Part shown: positions 19,254 through 28,449 of the stretch, piece by piece
How positions within the stretch are numbered: the first letter of the stretch is position 1
Layout: each line of letters opens with the position of its first letter
DNA from: Pannonibacter phragmitetus DSM 14782
GTDB lineage: Bacteria > Pseudomonadota > Alphaproteobacteria > Rhizobiales > Stappiaceae
Reading direction: 5' to 3'
Assembly (NCBI RefSeq): GCF_000382365.1
Contig: NZ_KB908227.1
Coordinates: forward strand, 1 to 64,000
Length of the DNA: 64,000 nt
Made by a program: the position numbers and the translations under genes
The notes under the pieces: model-generated
What the model was told of the DNA's origin: nothing
Database searches by the model: none
The model's input: the letters and a program-made list of their open reading frames with translations, nothing else

Positions 19254-20299
19254 GGCAGAACCACCACATCACCGGCGGCAAGACCACTCAGGACTTCCAC
19301 CTGCGGGCCATCCTGCGTTTCGAACACCTGTCCGCGCTGCACGGTGATGGCCGCAGCGCTGCCGTCCTTGCGGCGCAGCTGCACATAATCAAGCCCGTAA
19401 CGGGTGGTCAGCGCCGCCTCCGGCACGGCCAGAACGCTTCGGGTGCCCGTGGCGATCTCGACCGGAATCCGTTCGCCGACGAAAAAGTCGCCCATGTCCG
19501 GCGCCGAGGCATCGGCAATCACCCGCCCGCCGCGCAACTCCGGATAGACCAGCGTGATCTCGCCGCTGCGCCGGGCAGCGCCCGCCTCTTGCGGCAGGTG
19601 CAGGGTGTCTCCGGCCTTCATCAGACCCGCATGGCGTTCGGGCAGCTCCAGCCGCAGGATGAAGCCTTCCCGCGCGATTTCGGCGATGGTTTCACCGGGC
19701 ATCACCAGCGCCCCAAGCGCAACGGGCACGGACAAGACTCGACCGCTGGCCGCAGCCAGTATTTCGCCCTCCCGCTCCTGCTGATCCAGCACGTCGCGCC
19801 CGGCCTCAGCGGCCCTCAGGCTGTTGCGCGCCACCTCCAGCTGGGTTTCCAGCTGATCGACACGGGCCTGCGAGATAGTGCCGCGCGCCAGCAGCTGCCG
19901 CGCCCGGCCCGCCTCCGTCTCCAGATTGGCCGCTTCGGACTGCGCTGCCGCAATCTGGGCGCTGAGCGCCTGCCGCCGCAGCGCCAGCTTCTCATCGACG
20001 ATACGGCCGATCCTCTGACCGGCCTGCAGGGCGTCGCCCTCTTTCACGGCCAGTTCCGTCACCGTGCCTTGCGTGCGGGCCCGCACCGGCACCCGGACGG
20101 CCGGTTCGACGGTCGCATAGACCGCCTTCCAGTCGGTCACCTCCAGCGGCTGGACCGCCAGATCAGCCGCACCAGCCCCCGCGGGCAGCAGCAAGGCGGC
20201 AATGACAGCGGCCATACAGATCAGGCGCTGAGGATCACAAACGCTGCGCGAACGCGCGGGCGGAAAGGGGCAAGTCGAAGCGGGCATTGGGATTCCCAT
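19250..20299 (-). CDS. RND efflux periplasmic adaptor (membrane fusion protein)
   Basis: Bridges the RND permease to an outer-membrane channel. The 349-residue protein has a signal peptide (hydrophobic run about residues 29-45 ending AGAGA) and a lipoyl half-motif (ARTQGTVTELAVKEGDALQAGQ). A helical hairpin of about residues 105-170 follows, then the second lipoyl half (GRVLSVPVALGALVMPGETI) and beta-barrel segments. ATG 20299 is taken as the start; Met5 and Met29 (20215) are alternatives. A 9-bp dyad overlaps the start and may be an operator. Confidence 0.9.
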   Translation of the reverse strand: MGIPMPASTCPFPPARSRSVCDPQRLICMAAVIAALLLPAGAGAADLAVQPLEVTDWKAVYATVEPAVRVPVRARTQGTVTELAVKEGDALQAGQRIGRIVDEKLALRRQALSAQIAAAQSEAANLETEAGRARQLLARGTISQARVDQLETQLEVARNSLRAAEAGRDVLDQQEREGEILAAASGRVLSVPVALGALVMPGETIAEIAREGFILRLELPERHAGLMKAGDTLHLPQEAGAARRSGEITLVYPELRGGRVIADASAPDMGDFFVGERIPVEIATGTRSVLAVPEAALTTRYGLDYVQLRRKDGSAAAITVQRGQVFETQDGPQVEVLSGLAAGDVVVLP

Positions 20300-20321
20300 A
20301 TTTTCATTATTTTGAAAATAT
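20298..20321 (-). promoter_or_regulatory. AT-rich 9-bp dyad at the start of the RND operon
   Basis: ATATTTTCA (20298-20306), 6-base spacer, TGAAAATAT (20313-20321). It is a perfect inverted repeat in an unusually AT-rich stretch at and just upstream of the adaptor start codon, which fits a repressor site. No regulator gene is adjacent. Confidence 0.45.
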
Positions 20322-20408
20322 AAAGATAAGCCTCAGCCCTGCCAATGTGTAATTCCCGGTATGCCAGTGCCCGCCCGAACGCCGATTGGCGGCATATTTG
20401 GCCAGGCC

Positions 20409-23400
20409 TCAATGCCCGAACAGCACGAAGGCATAGGTCAGTTCCGGATCAACACCCTCGATCCGCCCGGCCCAGGCATCGCGCTTGGTGGCGATGAAGG
20501 CCTTGGAATAGGACATGCCATCGCGCAGCAGGTGTTCATGAAAGCGGATCATGAAACGGGAGGTCGCCCGGTCTGGTATGCTGTCGATGGTCAGCAGCGA
20601 GCGGCGGGCACCGGCGATGGCCAGCGCCATCGGCAGACCGCGCACCGTGGCCGTGACCCCGGGGTCTCCCAGTGCGGTTTCACAGGCGGCGATGATGACA
20701 AGCCCGGCACCGCTCAGGTTCCAGTCCAGCACCTCGCGGGCATGGACAACATTGTCGGACGGATCATCCCCCTCCCCGCTGTCCTTGAGATCCGCCAGCA
20801 CGAAACCCGTATTGGTCAGCCGCGCGGCACCGTCATCATCTTCCCGGTAGAAACCATGGGTGGCGAGATGGATGATGGAAGAGCTTTCCGCCCCGGCCCG
20901 CACTCCGCTCTCAGTCGCCGTCTTGCCGGTGAGAAGGCTGGGCTTGAAGCCGGCCGCACCGGCAAGCTCCGCAATCGCCTGAACCTCGCTGGCCGTTCCG
21001 GGCAAGGGCAACACACTGGCATCCGGCCCATAGTCCAGCCCGCCAGCCAGCAGAATCCCCGCGCCCGGTTCCGGCCTGCTCTGGCTGTCCCGGTAGGCAT
21101 AGGCCTGACGGCTGGTGATGAGATGCACGTCCACCAGCTCGCCCAGCCGCTTGCCATCTCCTGTCCTCAGTTCGGCAAGCGCCCACTGATAGAGCGAGTC
21201 GTCCGGGATGATGTAAAGCGAGCCCGCGCCCTCTGCGGCCGAAGCCAGAACCTTGGCAAGGCGTGTCTCGACCGCCTTCATGACGAAGCCTGCCGGGGCC
21301 TCGCCGTCCTTCATGCGGATGGTGCCGATCTGGTTCACCTGCGGCGGCTGGCCGGGGCGTGAGATTACGGCACGGATCTCATAGGCATCCGGATAGCCCC
21401 GGCGCTCCAGCGGCCATCTGCGGGTGACCGCAAGATCCACGATTACATCCCCCGCTTCCGGTTCGGCAACCGCTTCGGGAACCGTCACCGGCCCACGGAA
21501 CCAGGGTGTCACCTCGGTCAGGCCACGCGCCGCACGGGCCTCGTTGAGTGCCTTGCGGGCCTCCTCCATTTCCTGCCGCTGCGGATCGAGCTCATCCGTA
21601 TAGAGCGCGCCCGTCACCAGCTCGCGGAAGCGGCCGAACTTGCGGAAATAGGTGAGGATCAGCTCCCGGTAGGCCTGGTCATCCGTTGTTTCGGCTTCCC
21701 GGCGCAGATCGAGCTCGGTCTGGCGCGTCAGGGTCTTCCAGCTATCCAGCGAGGCGGCGAAGTGGCGGGCAGCATCCGCGTTGTCCCGCGCAAAATCCGC
21801 AAAGGCTGCCAGCATGCCGTCGGCCAGAATGCGCGCCGAGCGGGCGGCGCTCAGGCTTCCGGCCGCCGTGACATTCGCCCGCGTCCAGCCGGACATCACC
21901 GCATCCAGCTGCCGGAAGCCCTCTGCGGCCTCCTCCGGCTTCAACCGGCTCAGCAGCCGCAGGCGCGCAAGCTCCGCGTCGAAACTCAAGGGATGAGCGT
22001 CCGTGAACCGCTCATAGGCCACATCCCGGGCGCTCTCGCGGTAGGTCAGCGCCAGATCATCAAGCCCCCGCCGCTCCGCCTCCGAGGCGTAGAGATCGAG
22101 ATAGGCCAGTCTCTGTTCGGTTCCGGCGGTGCGCCCTTCAAGCCTGGCAGTATCGCGCAGCGCCCTATCCTCAATCGCCTTCACACCGCTGCGGTAGGCC
22201 ACATAGTCCCGCCAGGCGGCGATCATCTGGATGTAGCGCGGGGCGTAATCCATGTCGGTGGCGATGGCCTCAAGCGACTTCAGAGTCCGCTCCGCATCCT
22301 CCCAGCGCTCCAGATCCAACTGGTCATGGGCAATGTTCAGGGCGGAAGCGAGGGTCAAGGGCGCCGCATTGCCGTATTTGTCATGGCGCCTGAGATAAAC
22401 GTCAAAGTCGATGATCAGCGCATCGGACGGCAGCTTCAGCGAACGCAGCACGGCTGCATGATTGTTCCTGACACGCCAGTAATCCGGATCGTCCGCCCCG
22501 AACAGGCGCCACATCTGCGGCACCATATAGCTGTAGGCCGCCTCCGCCCCCGCCAGCTGCCCGGCGGCATGCATGGTCTGGGCAAGACCGTCATAGGCAT
22601 CATAGCCCTCCTTGCTCTCCGGCCCGAAGATGCTGAAGAGCTCGTTCATCGCGGGCAGGTGCAGCCGCAGCGCCTCGTCATACGCCCCCGTATCGCGCAG
22701 GAAGACGGCATAGTTGAACATGAGGAAGGCGCGGCCGGGGCTCGAGGTGCTGGCGAACAGGGGCGAGGTCATGCCGCGCTCGTAGATTTCGGCCGCCATC
22801 TCCGCAGAGGCGTGGGTCATGAAGGCATCACCGCCCTCGGACACGGTGTTGAAGAAGTGGCCGTCCTCGCCGGAGGCCTCCAGCGTATCCAGCGCGTCCA
22901 TCATTGCCGGAAAGGCCTCATCGTCCCGGTCCGTGGACAGAAGCGCATAGGCCTTGTTCACCAGCGCCCGGTGGTAGCGGCGGGCGTCCTCCGCCTTGTT
23001 CTCCTGCGCCCCTTCAACCATCTGCCGCAGCAGGGCATCCTGCTCGGCGGGCTTTCCGGCATTGCCGGCAGCGACAGAGAAATCGAACAGGAAGGCGTCA
23101 AGCTCAGCCCCCTCCAGCCGCTCCATCAGCGGAGCCGCCTGCGCAACAATGATGGCATAGGTTTCGGGCCAGCCGCCGGCGGTTGCCGTCCTGTTGACCA
23201 GCGTAGTGATGAGCTTGCCCGCCCGCGACGGTTCCTTCTCGGCAAGCTCATGGGTCAGCGCCTGCCGCAGATCATCCCGCTCCGCCACCACCGGCCCGAT
23301 GTAGCGGGTCATGTCCTGCGGGATGGTGAGGTCTTCTTGCCTCTGTGCAAAGGCAGATGGCGGCAAGGCAGTTCCGCCCAGCAACAGGCCGAGCAGCAGA

Positions 23401-23492
23401 GCGCCCGTGCTGATTTTCAGCCTCACTGCCCGGTCTCTCAAGACGGCCTGGAAGGGCTTGCGGGACAGGTGAACAGGCGTCTGGCTGAACAT
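20409..23492 (-). CDS. Exported TPR-CHAT domain protein (caspase-like peptidase fold)
   Basis: A 1027-residue protein with a signal peptide (basic RDRAVRLK, hydrophobic GALLLGLLLGG, then AFA-Q cleavage near residue 50). A long alpha-helical, TPR-like region of about residues 60-600 follows. The C-terminal CHAT domain has the catalytic pair His879 in IIHLATHGFY and Cys937 in VIIAACETALG. CHAT proteins are caspase-clan cysteine peptidases, often in regulatory or defence systems. Here the signal peptide implies a periplasmic or surface location. Start ATG 23492 has GGAG 9 bases upstream; an ATG five codons earlier is possible. Substrate unknown; no partner gene is evident. Confidence 0.85.
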   Translation of the reverse strand: MFSQTPVHLSRKPFQAVLRDRAVRLKISTGALLLGLLLGGTALPPSAFAQRQEDLTIPQDMTRYIGPVVAERDDLRQALTHELAEKEPSRAGKLITTLVNRTATAGGWPETYAIIVAQAAPLMERLEGAELDAFLFDFSVAAGNAGKPAEQDALLRQMVEGAQENKAEDARRYHRALVNKAYALLSTDRDDEAFPAMMDALDTLEASGEDGHFFNTVSEGGDAFMTHASAEMAAEIYERGMTSPLFASTSSPGRAFLMFNYAVFLRDTGAYDEALRLHLPAMNELFSIFGPESKEGYDAYDGLAQTMHAAGQLAGAEAAYSYMVPQMWRLFGADDPDYWRVRNNHAAVLRSLKLPSDALIIDFDVYLRRHDKYGNAAPLTLASALNIAHDQLDLERWEDAERTLKSLEAIATDMDYAPRYIQMIAAWRDYVAYRSGVKAIEDRALRDTARLEGRTAGTEQRLAYLDLYASEAERRGLDDLALTYRESARDVAYERFTDAHPLSFDAELARLRLLSRLKPEEAAEGFRQLDAVMSGWTRANVTAAGSLSAARSARILADGMLAAFADFARDNADAARHFAASLDSWKTLTRQTELDLRREAETTDDQAYRELILTYFRKFGRFRELVTGALYTDELDPQRQEMEEARKALNEARAARGLTEVTPWFRGPVTVPEAVAEPEAGDVIVDLAVTRRWPLERRGYPDAYEIRAVISRPGQPPQVNQIGTIRMKDGEAPAGFVMKAVETRLAKVLASAAEGAGSLYIIPDDSLYQWALAELRTGDGKRLGELVDVHLITSRQAYAYRDSQSRPEPGAGILLAGGLDYGPDASVLPLPGTASEVQAIAELAGAAGFKPSLLTGKTATESGVRAGAESSSIIHLATHGFYREDDDGAARLTNTGFVLADLKDSGEGDDPSDNVVHAREVLDWNLSGAGLVIIAACETALGDPGVTATVRGLPMALAIAGARRSLLTIDSIPDRATSRFMIRFHEHLLRDGMSYSKAFIATKRDAWAGRIEGVDPELTYAFVLFGH

Positions 23493-23713
23493 GCAGGACG
23501 GCTCCATGGACTTGCGCGCAACGGATCACCGCCGCTTTGGACAAGGACTAACGCCCTCGCCAAATTCCGCAAGCCCGAGGAAGGTTCCATCCGGCCTTGC
23601 CGGCAGCTCCGCATACAAGGGCGTTCGATTCTGCCGCATCACGCCTTGAAATTGCTCATGCGCCGCACGGGCTTGACCAGCACTCAAGCGGTCAAGTCCG
23701 TTGAGTCCTGGTA

Positions 23714-24646
23714 TCAGCCGAGCGCTGCAATCTTCTCACGGAACTGCGCCGTGCCCTGCTCGATCCGGTCAAGGATGACATCCAGCGCCCAGAACTTGTC
23801 GAAGATGTCATAGGTGATGGTGCGGCAAAGATCGTGCCGGAAGGTGCCGAGGCGCTGATGGTAGACCTTGGCCAGCTTCGGATAGCCCATCGGCTCGCAC
23901 ATGGCGGCAAGGGCGAGGAACACGGCCAGTTCCTCGGCCAGTTCCGGATGAGAGGTTCCGTGATCTTCCAGCCAGCGGTAGAGATCCGGATGGACATTGT
24001 TCATGACGCCGCAGAAGCCCTTGGAGCCTGCCTGCATCGCCGGATAGGCAATGGCCGCATTGGCATTGCTGATGGCAAGCGGCGAGCCTTTGGTCAGGGC
24101 GACGCGGCGCTTGACCACGTCCAGATTGCACGAGACATCCTTCAGCATCAGGAAGCGGCCTGTGTCTGCGCAGAACCTGATCTCGTCATCCGTCAGCAGG
24201 CGGCGGTAAGGCGCAGGGCATTCGTAGAGGCCCAGCGGCACATCCTTCGGCAGAGCTGCCAGAAGATCATCGAGGCGGGCGCGGAACACATCCGTCCCCT
24301 CGTCCTTCTGCGCCAGGCGGTTGGTCACCAGCACCAGCCCGTCAACGCCCGTGGCGGCAATGGCGGTCATTTCCGCCTTCTGGTCTTCGGCGCTGTCCGA
24401 GATATGGCCGGAGGCCACGACCGGCACGCGGCCCTTCACCTTTTCCATGGTGAAGCGGGCAAGGTCCACCCGCTCCTCAAGGCTGAGGAACTGCATTTCG
24501 GAAGACTGGCAGACGGCAAAGAGCGCCTCGCTGCCATGGGCCAGATACCACTCGATCAGCGCCTCGTAGCCCTCCCAGTCGATCCGGTTGTCCGGGGTAA
24601 ACGGGGTCAGGACGACAGGCACAATTCCGCCAATAGGAGCGAACAC
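23714..24646 (-). CDS. Dihydrodipicolinate synthase / N-acetylneuraminate lyase family aldolase
   Basis: A 310-residue class I aldolase (TIM barrel). The Schiff-base lysine lies in FLMLKDVSCN and the catalytic tyrosine in LGLYECPAPYRR. GIVPVVLTPFTPDNRIDWEGYEALIEWYL is the usual N-terminal strand-helix (in part). Family members cleave or form 2-keto acid bonds with pyruvate. The true DapA is unlikely here, because the gene closes a TRAP transporter operon, implying breakdown of an imported acid. GTG start at 24646 with AAAGGA 7 bases upstream. Substrate cannot be assigned. Confidence 0.85.
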   Translation of the reverse strand: MFAPIGGIVPVVLTPFTPDNRIDWEGYEALIEWYLAHGSEALFAVCQSSEMQFLSLEERVDLARFTMEKVKGRVPVVASGHISDSAEDQKAEMTAIAATGVDGLVLVTNRLAQKDEGTDVFRARLDDLLAALPKDVPLGLYECPAPYRRLLTDDEIRFCADTGRFLMLKDVSCNLDVVKRRVALTKGSPLAISNANAAIAYPAMQAGSKGFCGVMNNVHPDLYRWLEDHGTSHPELAEELAVFLALAAMCEPMGYPKLAKVYHQRLGTFRHDLCRTITYDIFDKFWALDVILDRIEQGTAQFREKIAALG

Positions 24647-24680
24647 GTCAGGTTCCTTTCAGCACTAAGAACAGGTGAGG

Positions 24681-25976
24681 TCAGCCGGCGTAGCCGAACA
24701 TGCGGGGCAGCCAGAGAACCAGATCAGGGAAGAGGATGAGCGCCAGCAGCGCCAGCAGCAGTGCACCAAGGAAAGGCCAGATCTCGCGGATCATGTCCCT
24801 GAGGGCGATGCCGGTGACGGCGTTGATGACGAAGAGAACGATGCCATAAGGCGGCGTGATCAGGCCGATCATGCAGTTCACCACGGCAACCACGCCGAAA
24901 TGCACCAGATCGATGCCAAGTTCGCGGCAGGCCGGCAGGAACAGCGGGATGATGACGAGGATCAGCGTCGAGGCATCCAGCAGACAGCCAAGCAGCAGCA
25001 GCAGCACGTTGATCATCAGCAGGAACATCAGCGGCGAAATGTCGAGCGCTCCGGCGAAGGCCCGCATATGCGCCGGAATGTTCTCCGAGGCGACGATGTA
25101 GTTGAAGATCAGCGCTCCGCCGATGACGACGCCCACCGAGGCCGACTGCCTCGCGCTGACGCGCATGATGTCCCAGAAGGCGCGGAACGACAGCGCCCGG
25201 TAGAACACAACCGACAGGAACAGGGCATAAAGCGCAGCAAGCGCGGCAGCTTCCGTCGGCGTGGTCATGCCGCCGTAGATGCCGACCAGCAGGATCACCG
25301 GCATCATCAGCGCCGGGAAGGCATTGACCGTCAGCCGCGGGATGTCGCGCGCCGGAACCGGCTCCTCCAGCTTGAAATTCCGGACGCGGGCAATGCGGGC
25401 ATTCATCACCATGAGCACAAGGCCCATGATCAGGCCCGGCACCACACCGCCGAGGAACAGGTAGCCGATCGACTGGTCCGAGACGAGCGCATAAAGCACC
25501 ATCGGGATCGACGGGGGAATGATCGGACCGATAGTGGAGGAGGCTGCGGTGATGGCTGCGGCATAGCCGGCCGTATAGCGCCCGCCCTCGCGCATCATGT
25601 TGATGATCAGCTTGCCGATGCCGGCTGCGTCAGCGACTGCCGAACCGGACATGCCGGCGAAGATGAGGCTCGCCACCACATTGACGTGGCCCAGCCCGCC
25701 CCGGAAGCGCCCGACGATGGCAACGACGAATCCCAGCAGCCGTTCGGAGACGGTTCCGGCATTCATTATATTGGCAGCAACAATGAACAGCGGCACGGCG
25801 AGAATGACATAACTGTCATAGACGCCCTGGATGAGCTGTTCGGCTGGCAGCGCCAGATCCTGCCCGCGCATGGCCACATAGACGATCGAGGAGACGATCA
25901 TCGACAGGGCAATCGGTGCCCCGAGAGCGGCCAGCGCCAGCAGCACGCCCAGGCAGACGATGAATGCAAGGGTCAC
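24681..25976 (-). CDS. dctM: TRAP transporter, large permease subunit (DctM type)
   Basis: A 431-residue inner-membrane protein with about twelve helices. It starts TLAFIVCLGVLLALAALGAPIALSM and has the family motifs GMSGSAVADAAGIG and IGPIIPPSIPMVLYAL. It forms the sodium-driven translocating subunit for a carboxylate or similar solute. The start is GTG at 25976, overlapping the DctQ stop by 4 bases, with GGGGGAGGG upstream. Confidence 0.95.
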   Translation of the reverse strand: MTLAFIVCLGVLLALAALGAPIALSMIVSSIVYVAMRGQDLALPAEQLIQGVYDSYVILAVPLFIVAANIMNAGTVSERLLGFVVAIVGRFRGGLGHVNVVASLIFAGMSGSAVADAAGIGKLIINMMREGGRYTAGYAAAITAASSTIGPIIPPSIPMVLYALVSDQSIGYLFLGGVVPGLIMGLVLMVMNARIARVRNFKLEEPVPARDIPRLTVNAFPALMMPVILLVGIYGGMTTPTEAAALAALYALFLSVVFYRALSFRAFWDIMRVSARQSASVGVVIGGALIFNYIVASENIPAHMRAFAGALDISPLMFLLMINVLLLLLGCLLDASTLILVIIPLFLPACRELGIDLVHFGVVAVVNCMIGLITPPYGIVLFVINAVTGIALRDMIREIWPFLGALLLALLALILFPDLVLWLPRMFGYAG

Positions 25977-26515
25977 AGCCGCCCTCCCCCGCTGGCCAGG
26001 ATTTCGGCCGAGTTGTCGGTATCGTCTTCGCCGGGCGCTTCTCCGCGCACAATCTTCGCAGCCCGCCAGATGTAGCGGCCGATGATGGCCACAGCGAAAA
26101 GCGCGTAGATGCCGAAGACATAATCAAGGCGCCACTTCAGGATGGCGCTCTTCTTGATCTTGTAGAAGGTGATGTAGTCCCAGGTGGCCGGGAGCGCTGC
26201 GGCAAAGGCCGCGACAATGACCAGCGCAGCCACAAGCGCCATGACACGGCGCGTGCGCCGGCCGGCAGCCTGATAGAACAGGTCGAAGCGGACGTGGGAG
26301 GTTTCCGGGAGGCAGAAAGCCGCCCCCCAGAGCACCACCCACAGCCACAGGGTCATGCTGAATTCCACCGTCCAGCCAAGCTCGATCCCCGGATAGAACC
26401 GGAGAAAGACATAGCGGGCGAGGACCTGAAAGATGAAGGTGGCGAACAGGGCGGCGAGCAAGCCCGCCGCCACATGATCCGCCCCGGCCTGCAGGCGGCG
26501 GGCGATTTCACGCAT
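25973..26515 (-). CDS. dctQ: TRAP transporter, small permease subunit (DctQ type)
   Basis: A 180-residue protein with four hydrophobic segments, including FATFIFQVLARYVFLRF and the WVVLWGAAFCLPETSHVRFDLFYQ DctQ signature (in part). It pairs with DctM in the membrane. It lies 18 bases after dctP and overlaps dctM, so the three are one transcript. Confidence 0.93.
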   Translation of the reverse strand: MREIARRLQAGADHVAAGLLAALFATFIFQVLARYVFLRFYPGIELGWTVEFSMTLWLWVVLWGAAFCLPETSHVRFDLFYQAAGRRTRRVMALVAALVIVAAFAAALPATWDYITFYKIKKSAILKWRLDYVFGIYALFAVAIIGRYIWRAAKIVRGEAPGEDDTDNSAEILASGGGRL

Positions 26516-26533
26516 AACCTCTATCTCCGGAAC

Positions 26534-27535
26534 TCAGAGGGCGTTGATCTGATCGACCATGCCTTCCGGCCAGGACTTGGAGAAGTCCGACTCCAGATAC
26601 TGCTTCTGCACATGGGTGCGGAATGCCTCGATATCCGGCGTATAGACCTTGAGCCCCTGATCCTTGAAGAACTGCTCCAGCTCGGCCTCAAGCGCCAGCT
26701 GCTTCTGGCGTCCGCTCTCGGCAGCCTCATCGGCCGCCTGCTGCACCGCAGCCTGCTGTTCTGCCGTCAGGCTGTCCCACACCTTCTTGGAGAAGGCGAT
26801 GTAGTTGAGATCCACCAGATGCGATGTCAGAACGATCTGCTTGGTGACTTCATAGAACTTCACGTCCCGGTTCGTCGGCAGCGGATTGTCCTGCCCGTCG
26901 ATCGCGCCGGTCTGCAGGCCGGTGTAGACTTCCGTGAAAGCCATCGGTACGGGGCTCGCGCCAAGCGCCTTGCCGAGGAACTGCCAGGCATCGGAGCCGG
27001 GCATGCGCAGCTTCAGGCCCGCCAAATCCGCCGGGGTCTTGATTTCCTTGTCGGTGCGCAGGTTGAGCTGGCGGCGGCCAAGATACATGACGGCCAGCAG
27101 CTTCACACCCAGCTCATCCTCGATCTTCTTTTTCATCGGCTCCATGAATTCGGCCGCGAACACCTTCTTCTGGTGCTCAGCGTCCTTGTGCAGGTAGCCG
27201 GCCGTGAAAATGGAGAACTCGGGGAAGATGGCAGCCAGTTCCTGCGCGGAGGTGATGGCCATTTCGAGGTTGCCGCGGGCAATGGCTTCCAGCTCGGTGC
27301 CCTGCTTGAACAGCGAGGCATTATAATGCGGCTGATACTCGGCGAACTCTGCGATTGCCGGGGCGAAGACGGTGGACAGAGCTACGGTGCGGCTGTCGGT
27401 TTCGGTCGCAGGCGTCGACATGCGCAGGGTAATCTTGTCAGCGGCAAAAGCCGGCACGGAGCACAGAACGGCAGCGCCGGCGGAAACGGCAGCAACCGTG
27501 CTCAGAAACTTGCGGCGGGTAAGGCTCAGATCCAT
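26534..27535 (-). CDS. dctP: TRAP transporter, periplasmic substrate-binding protein (DctP type)
   Basis: A 333-residue protein with a twin-arginine-like leader (SLTRRKFLSTVAAVSAG, cleavage after AFA near residue 29). The conserved binding region follows: LGRRQLNLRTDKEIKTPADL, with the Arg that usually contacts a substrate carboxylate, then MPGSDAWQFLGKALGASPVPM and TGAIDGQDNPL. It captures an organic acid for DctQM. ATG 27535 has GGAGG 5 bases upstream. First gene of the TRAP-aldolase operon, divergent from a GntR regulator. Confidence 0.94.
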   Translation of the reverse strand: MDLSLTRRKFLSTVAAVSAGAAVLCSVPAFAADKITLRMSTPATETDSRTVALSTVFAPAIAEFAEYQPHYNASLFKQGTELEAIARGNLEMAITSAQELAAIFPEFSIFTAGYLHKDAEHQKKVFAAEFMEPMKKKIEDELGVKLLAVMYLGRRQLNLRTDKEIKTPADLAGLKLRMPGSDAWQFLGKALGASPVPMAFTEVYTGLQTGAIDGQDNPLPTNRDVKFYEVTKQIVLTSHLVDLNYIAFSKKVWDSLTAEQQAAVQQAADEAAESGRQKQLALEAELEQFFKDQGLKVYTPDIEAFRTHVQKQYLESDFSKSWPEGMVDQINAL

Positions 27536-27642
27536 CGTATCCTCCCAGATCATCTCTTGTTACGGCCCCGGTCATGCTCCTCCATGCCGGCGGCCGCCCC
27601 GGCCTCCGGCAAGCGTGAAATTCACCCCACTGGAAACCGGCG

Positions 27643-27663
27643 TGACAATGTCGTAACATGTCA
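27643..27663. promoter_or_regulatory. Candidate GntR operator between dctP and the GntR gene
   Basis: TGACA (27643-27647) and TGTCA (27659-27663) frame an inner ATGT-CGTA-ACAT dyad. The site is central in the 159-base divergent spacer, where an FCD-type GntR protein would be expected to bind. Confidence 0.4.
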
Positions 27664-27694
27664 GTGCGCGGTTAGCAATCTGGGTAAAGCAAGA

Positions 27695-28429
27695 ATGAAC
27701 ACGCAGGCGACGGTCAGGGAGAAGTACCGGACCCCGGACGGGGACGCCACGGCACAGAAGCCTGTCTCGTTGCGTCAGGCCGCCTATGAGGGGATAGAGG
27801 AGATGCTGAACTCCGGCCGCCTGCGGCCCGGCCAACTCATCAGCCAGCGCGAGCTCATGGACATGACCGGCGCAACGCTGGGGGCCGTGCGCGAGGCCAT
27901 CCCCCGGTTCGAGGCAGAAGGCCTGCTGGTGACCGTGCCCAAACGCGGCCTGATGGTGCCGGGGCTCGACATTCACTTCGTTCGTGACGCCTATCAGATG
28001 CGCCGCCTGCTCGAAGTCGCAGCCCTGCCGGAGATCGCCGCCAAACTCGACCCTGCCTTGCTGAGAAACTGGATTGCCCGGCACCAGGAAGGCCAGGCGC
28101 AGCTGTTGCAGGCAGACCCCGCAGGCCATGACGCCGCGGCCCACATGATCCAGCATCTCGACTGGGAAATGCATGAGGGCCTGATTGCGGCGCTGGGCAA
28201 TGCGGTGATGAGCAACGTTTACCGCGTCAACGCCATCAAGGTGCGCATGGCGGTGCAATCGCAGATCAAGGTGACACCGGCCAATGCGGTGCGCGTCATC
28301 CGCGAGCATCTGGCTTTTCTGGAGCCCATGGCGGAGGGGCGGCATGCCGAAGCGCAGCAGGCACTGGCCCACCACATCACCAATTCCATGCGTATCGCGC
28401 TGGGCGAACCGATCACCGGCGGCCCGTAA
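27695..28429 (+). CDS. GntR-family transcriptional regulator, FCD type
   Basis: A 244-residue regulator. The N-terminal winged helix-turn-helix has LNSGRLRPGQLISQRELMDM, TGATLGAVREAIPRFEAEGL and VTVPKRGLMV. The C-terminal all-helical FCD domain binds a metal and an acid ligand. It is divergent from dctP, so it probably represses the TRAP-aldolase operon until the substrate or a product is present. ATG at 27695; the frame is open far upstream, but only as the antisense of the TRAP genes. Confidence 0.92.
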   Translation: MNTQATVREKYRTPDGDATAQKPVSLRQAAYEGIEEMLNSGRLRPGQLISQRELMDMTGATLGAVREAIPRFEAEGLLVTVPKRGLMVPGLDIHFVRDAYQMRRLLEVAALPEIAAKLDPALLRNWIARHQEGQAQLLQADPAGHDAAAHMIQHLDWEMHEGLIAALGNAVMSNVYRVNAIKVRMAVQSQIKVTPANAVRVIREHLAFLEPMAEGRHAEAQQALAHHITNSMRIALGEPITGGP

Positions 28430-28449
28430 TCCGCTCGCCGGACCTGATG

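Noticed and set aside
23672-23696. CTTGACC/GGTCAAG inverted repeat as a terminator of the aldolase gene
   Set aside because: Seven-base arms, an 11-base loop and no T run on the minus strand; too weak to call.
21762-23813. 683-codon open frame on the plus strand
   Set aside because: It is antisense to the TPR-CHAT gene, has no recognisable domains, and is His/Arg/Gln-rich as expected from a GC-rich complementary strand.
25964-27694. Plus-strand open frame fused in front of the GntR gene
   Set aside because: This part is antisense to the TRAP genes. Only the part from 27695 encodes a recognisable GntR protein with a sensible start.
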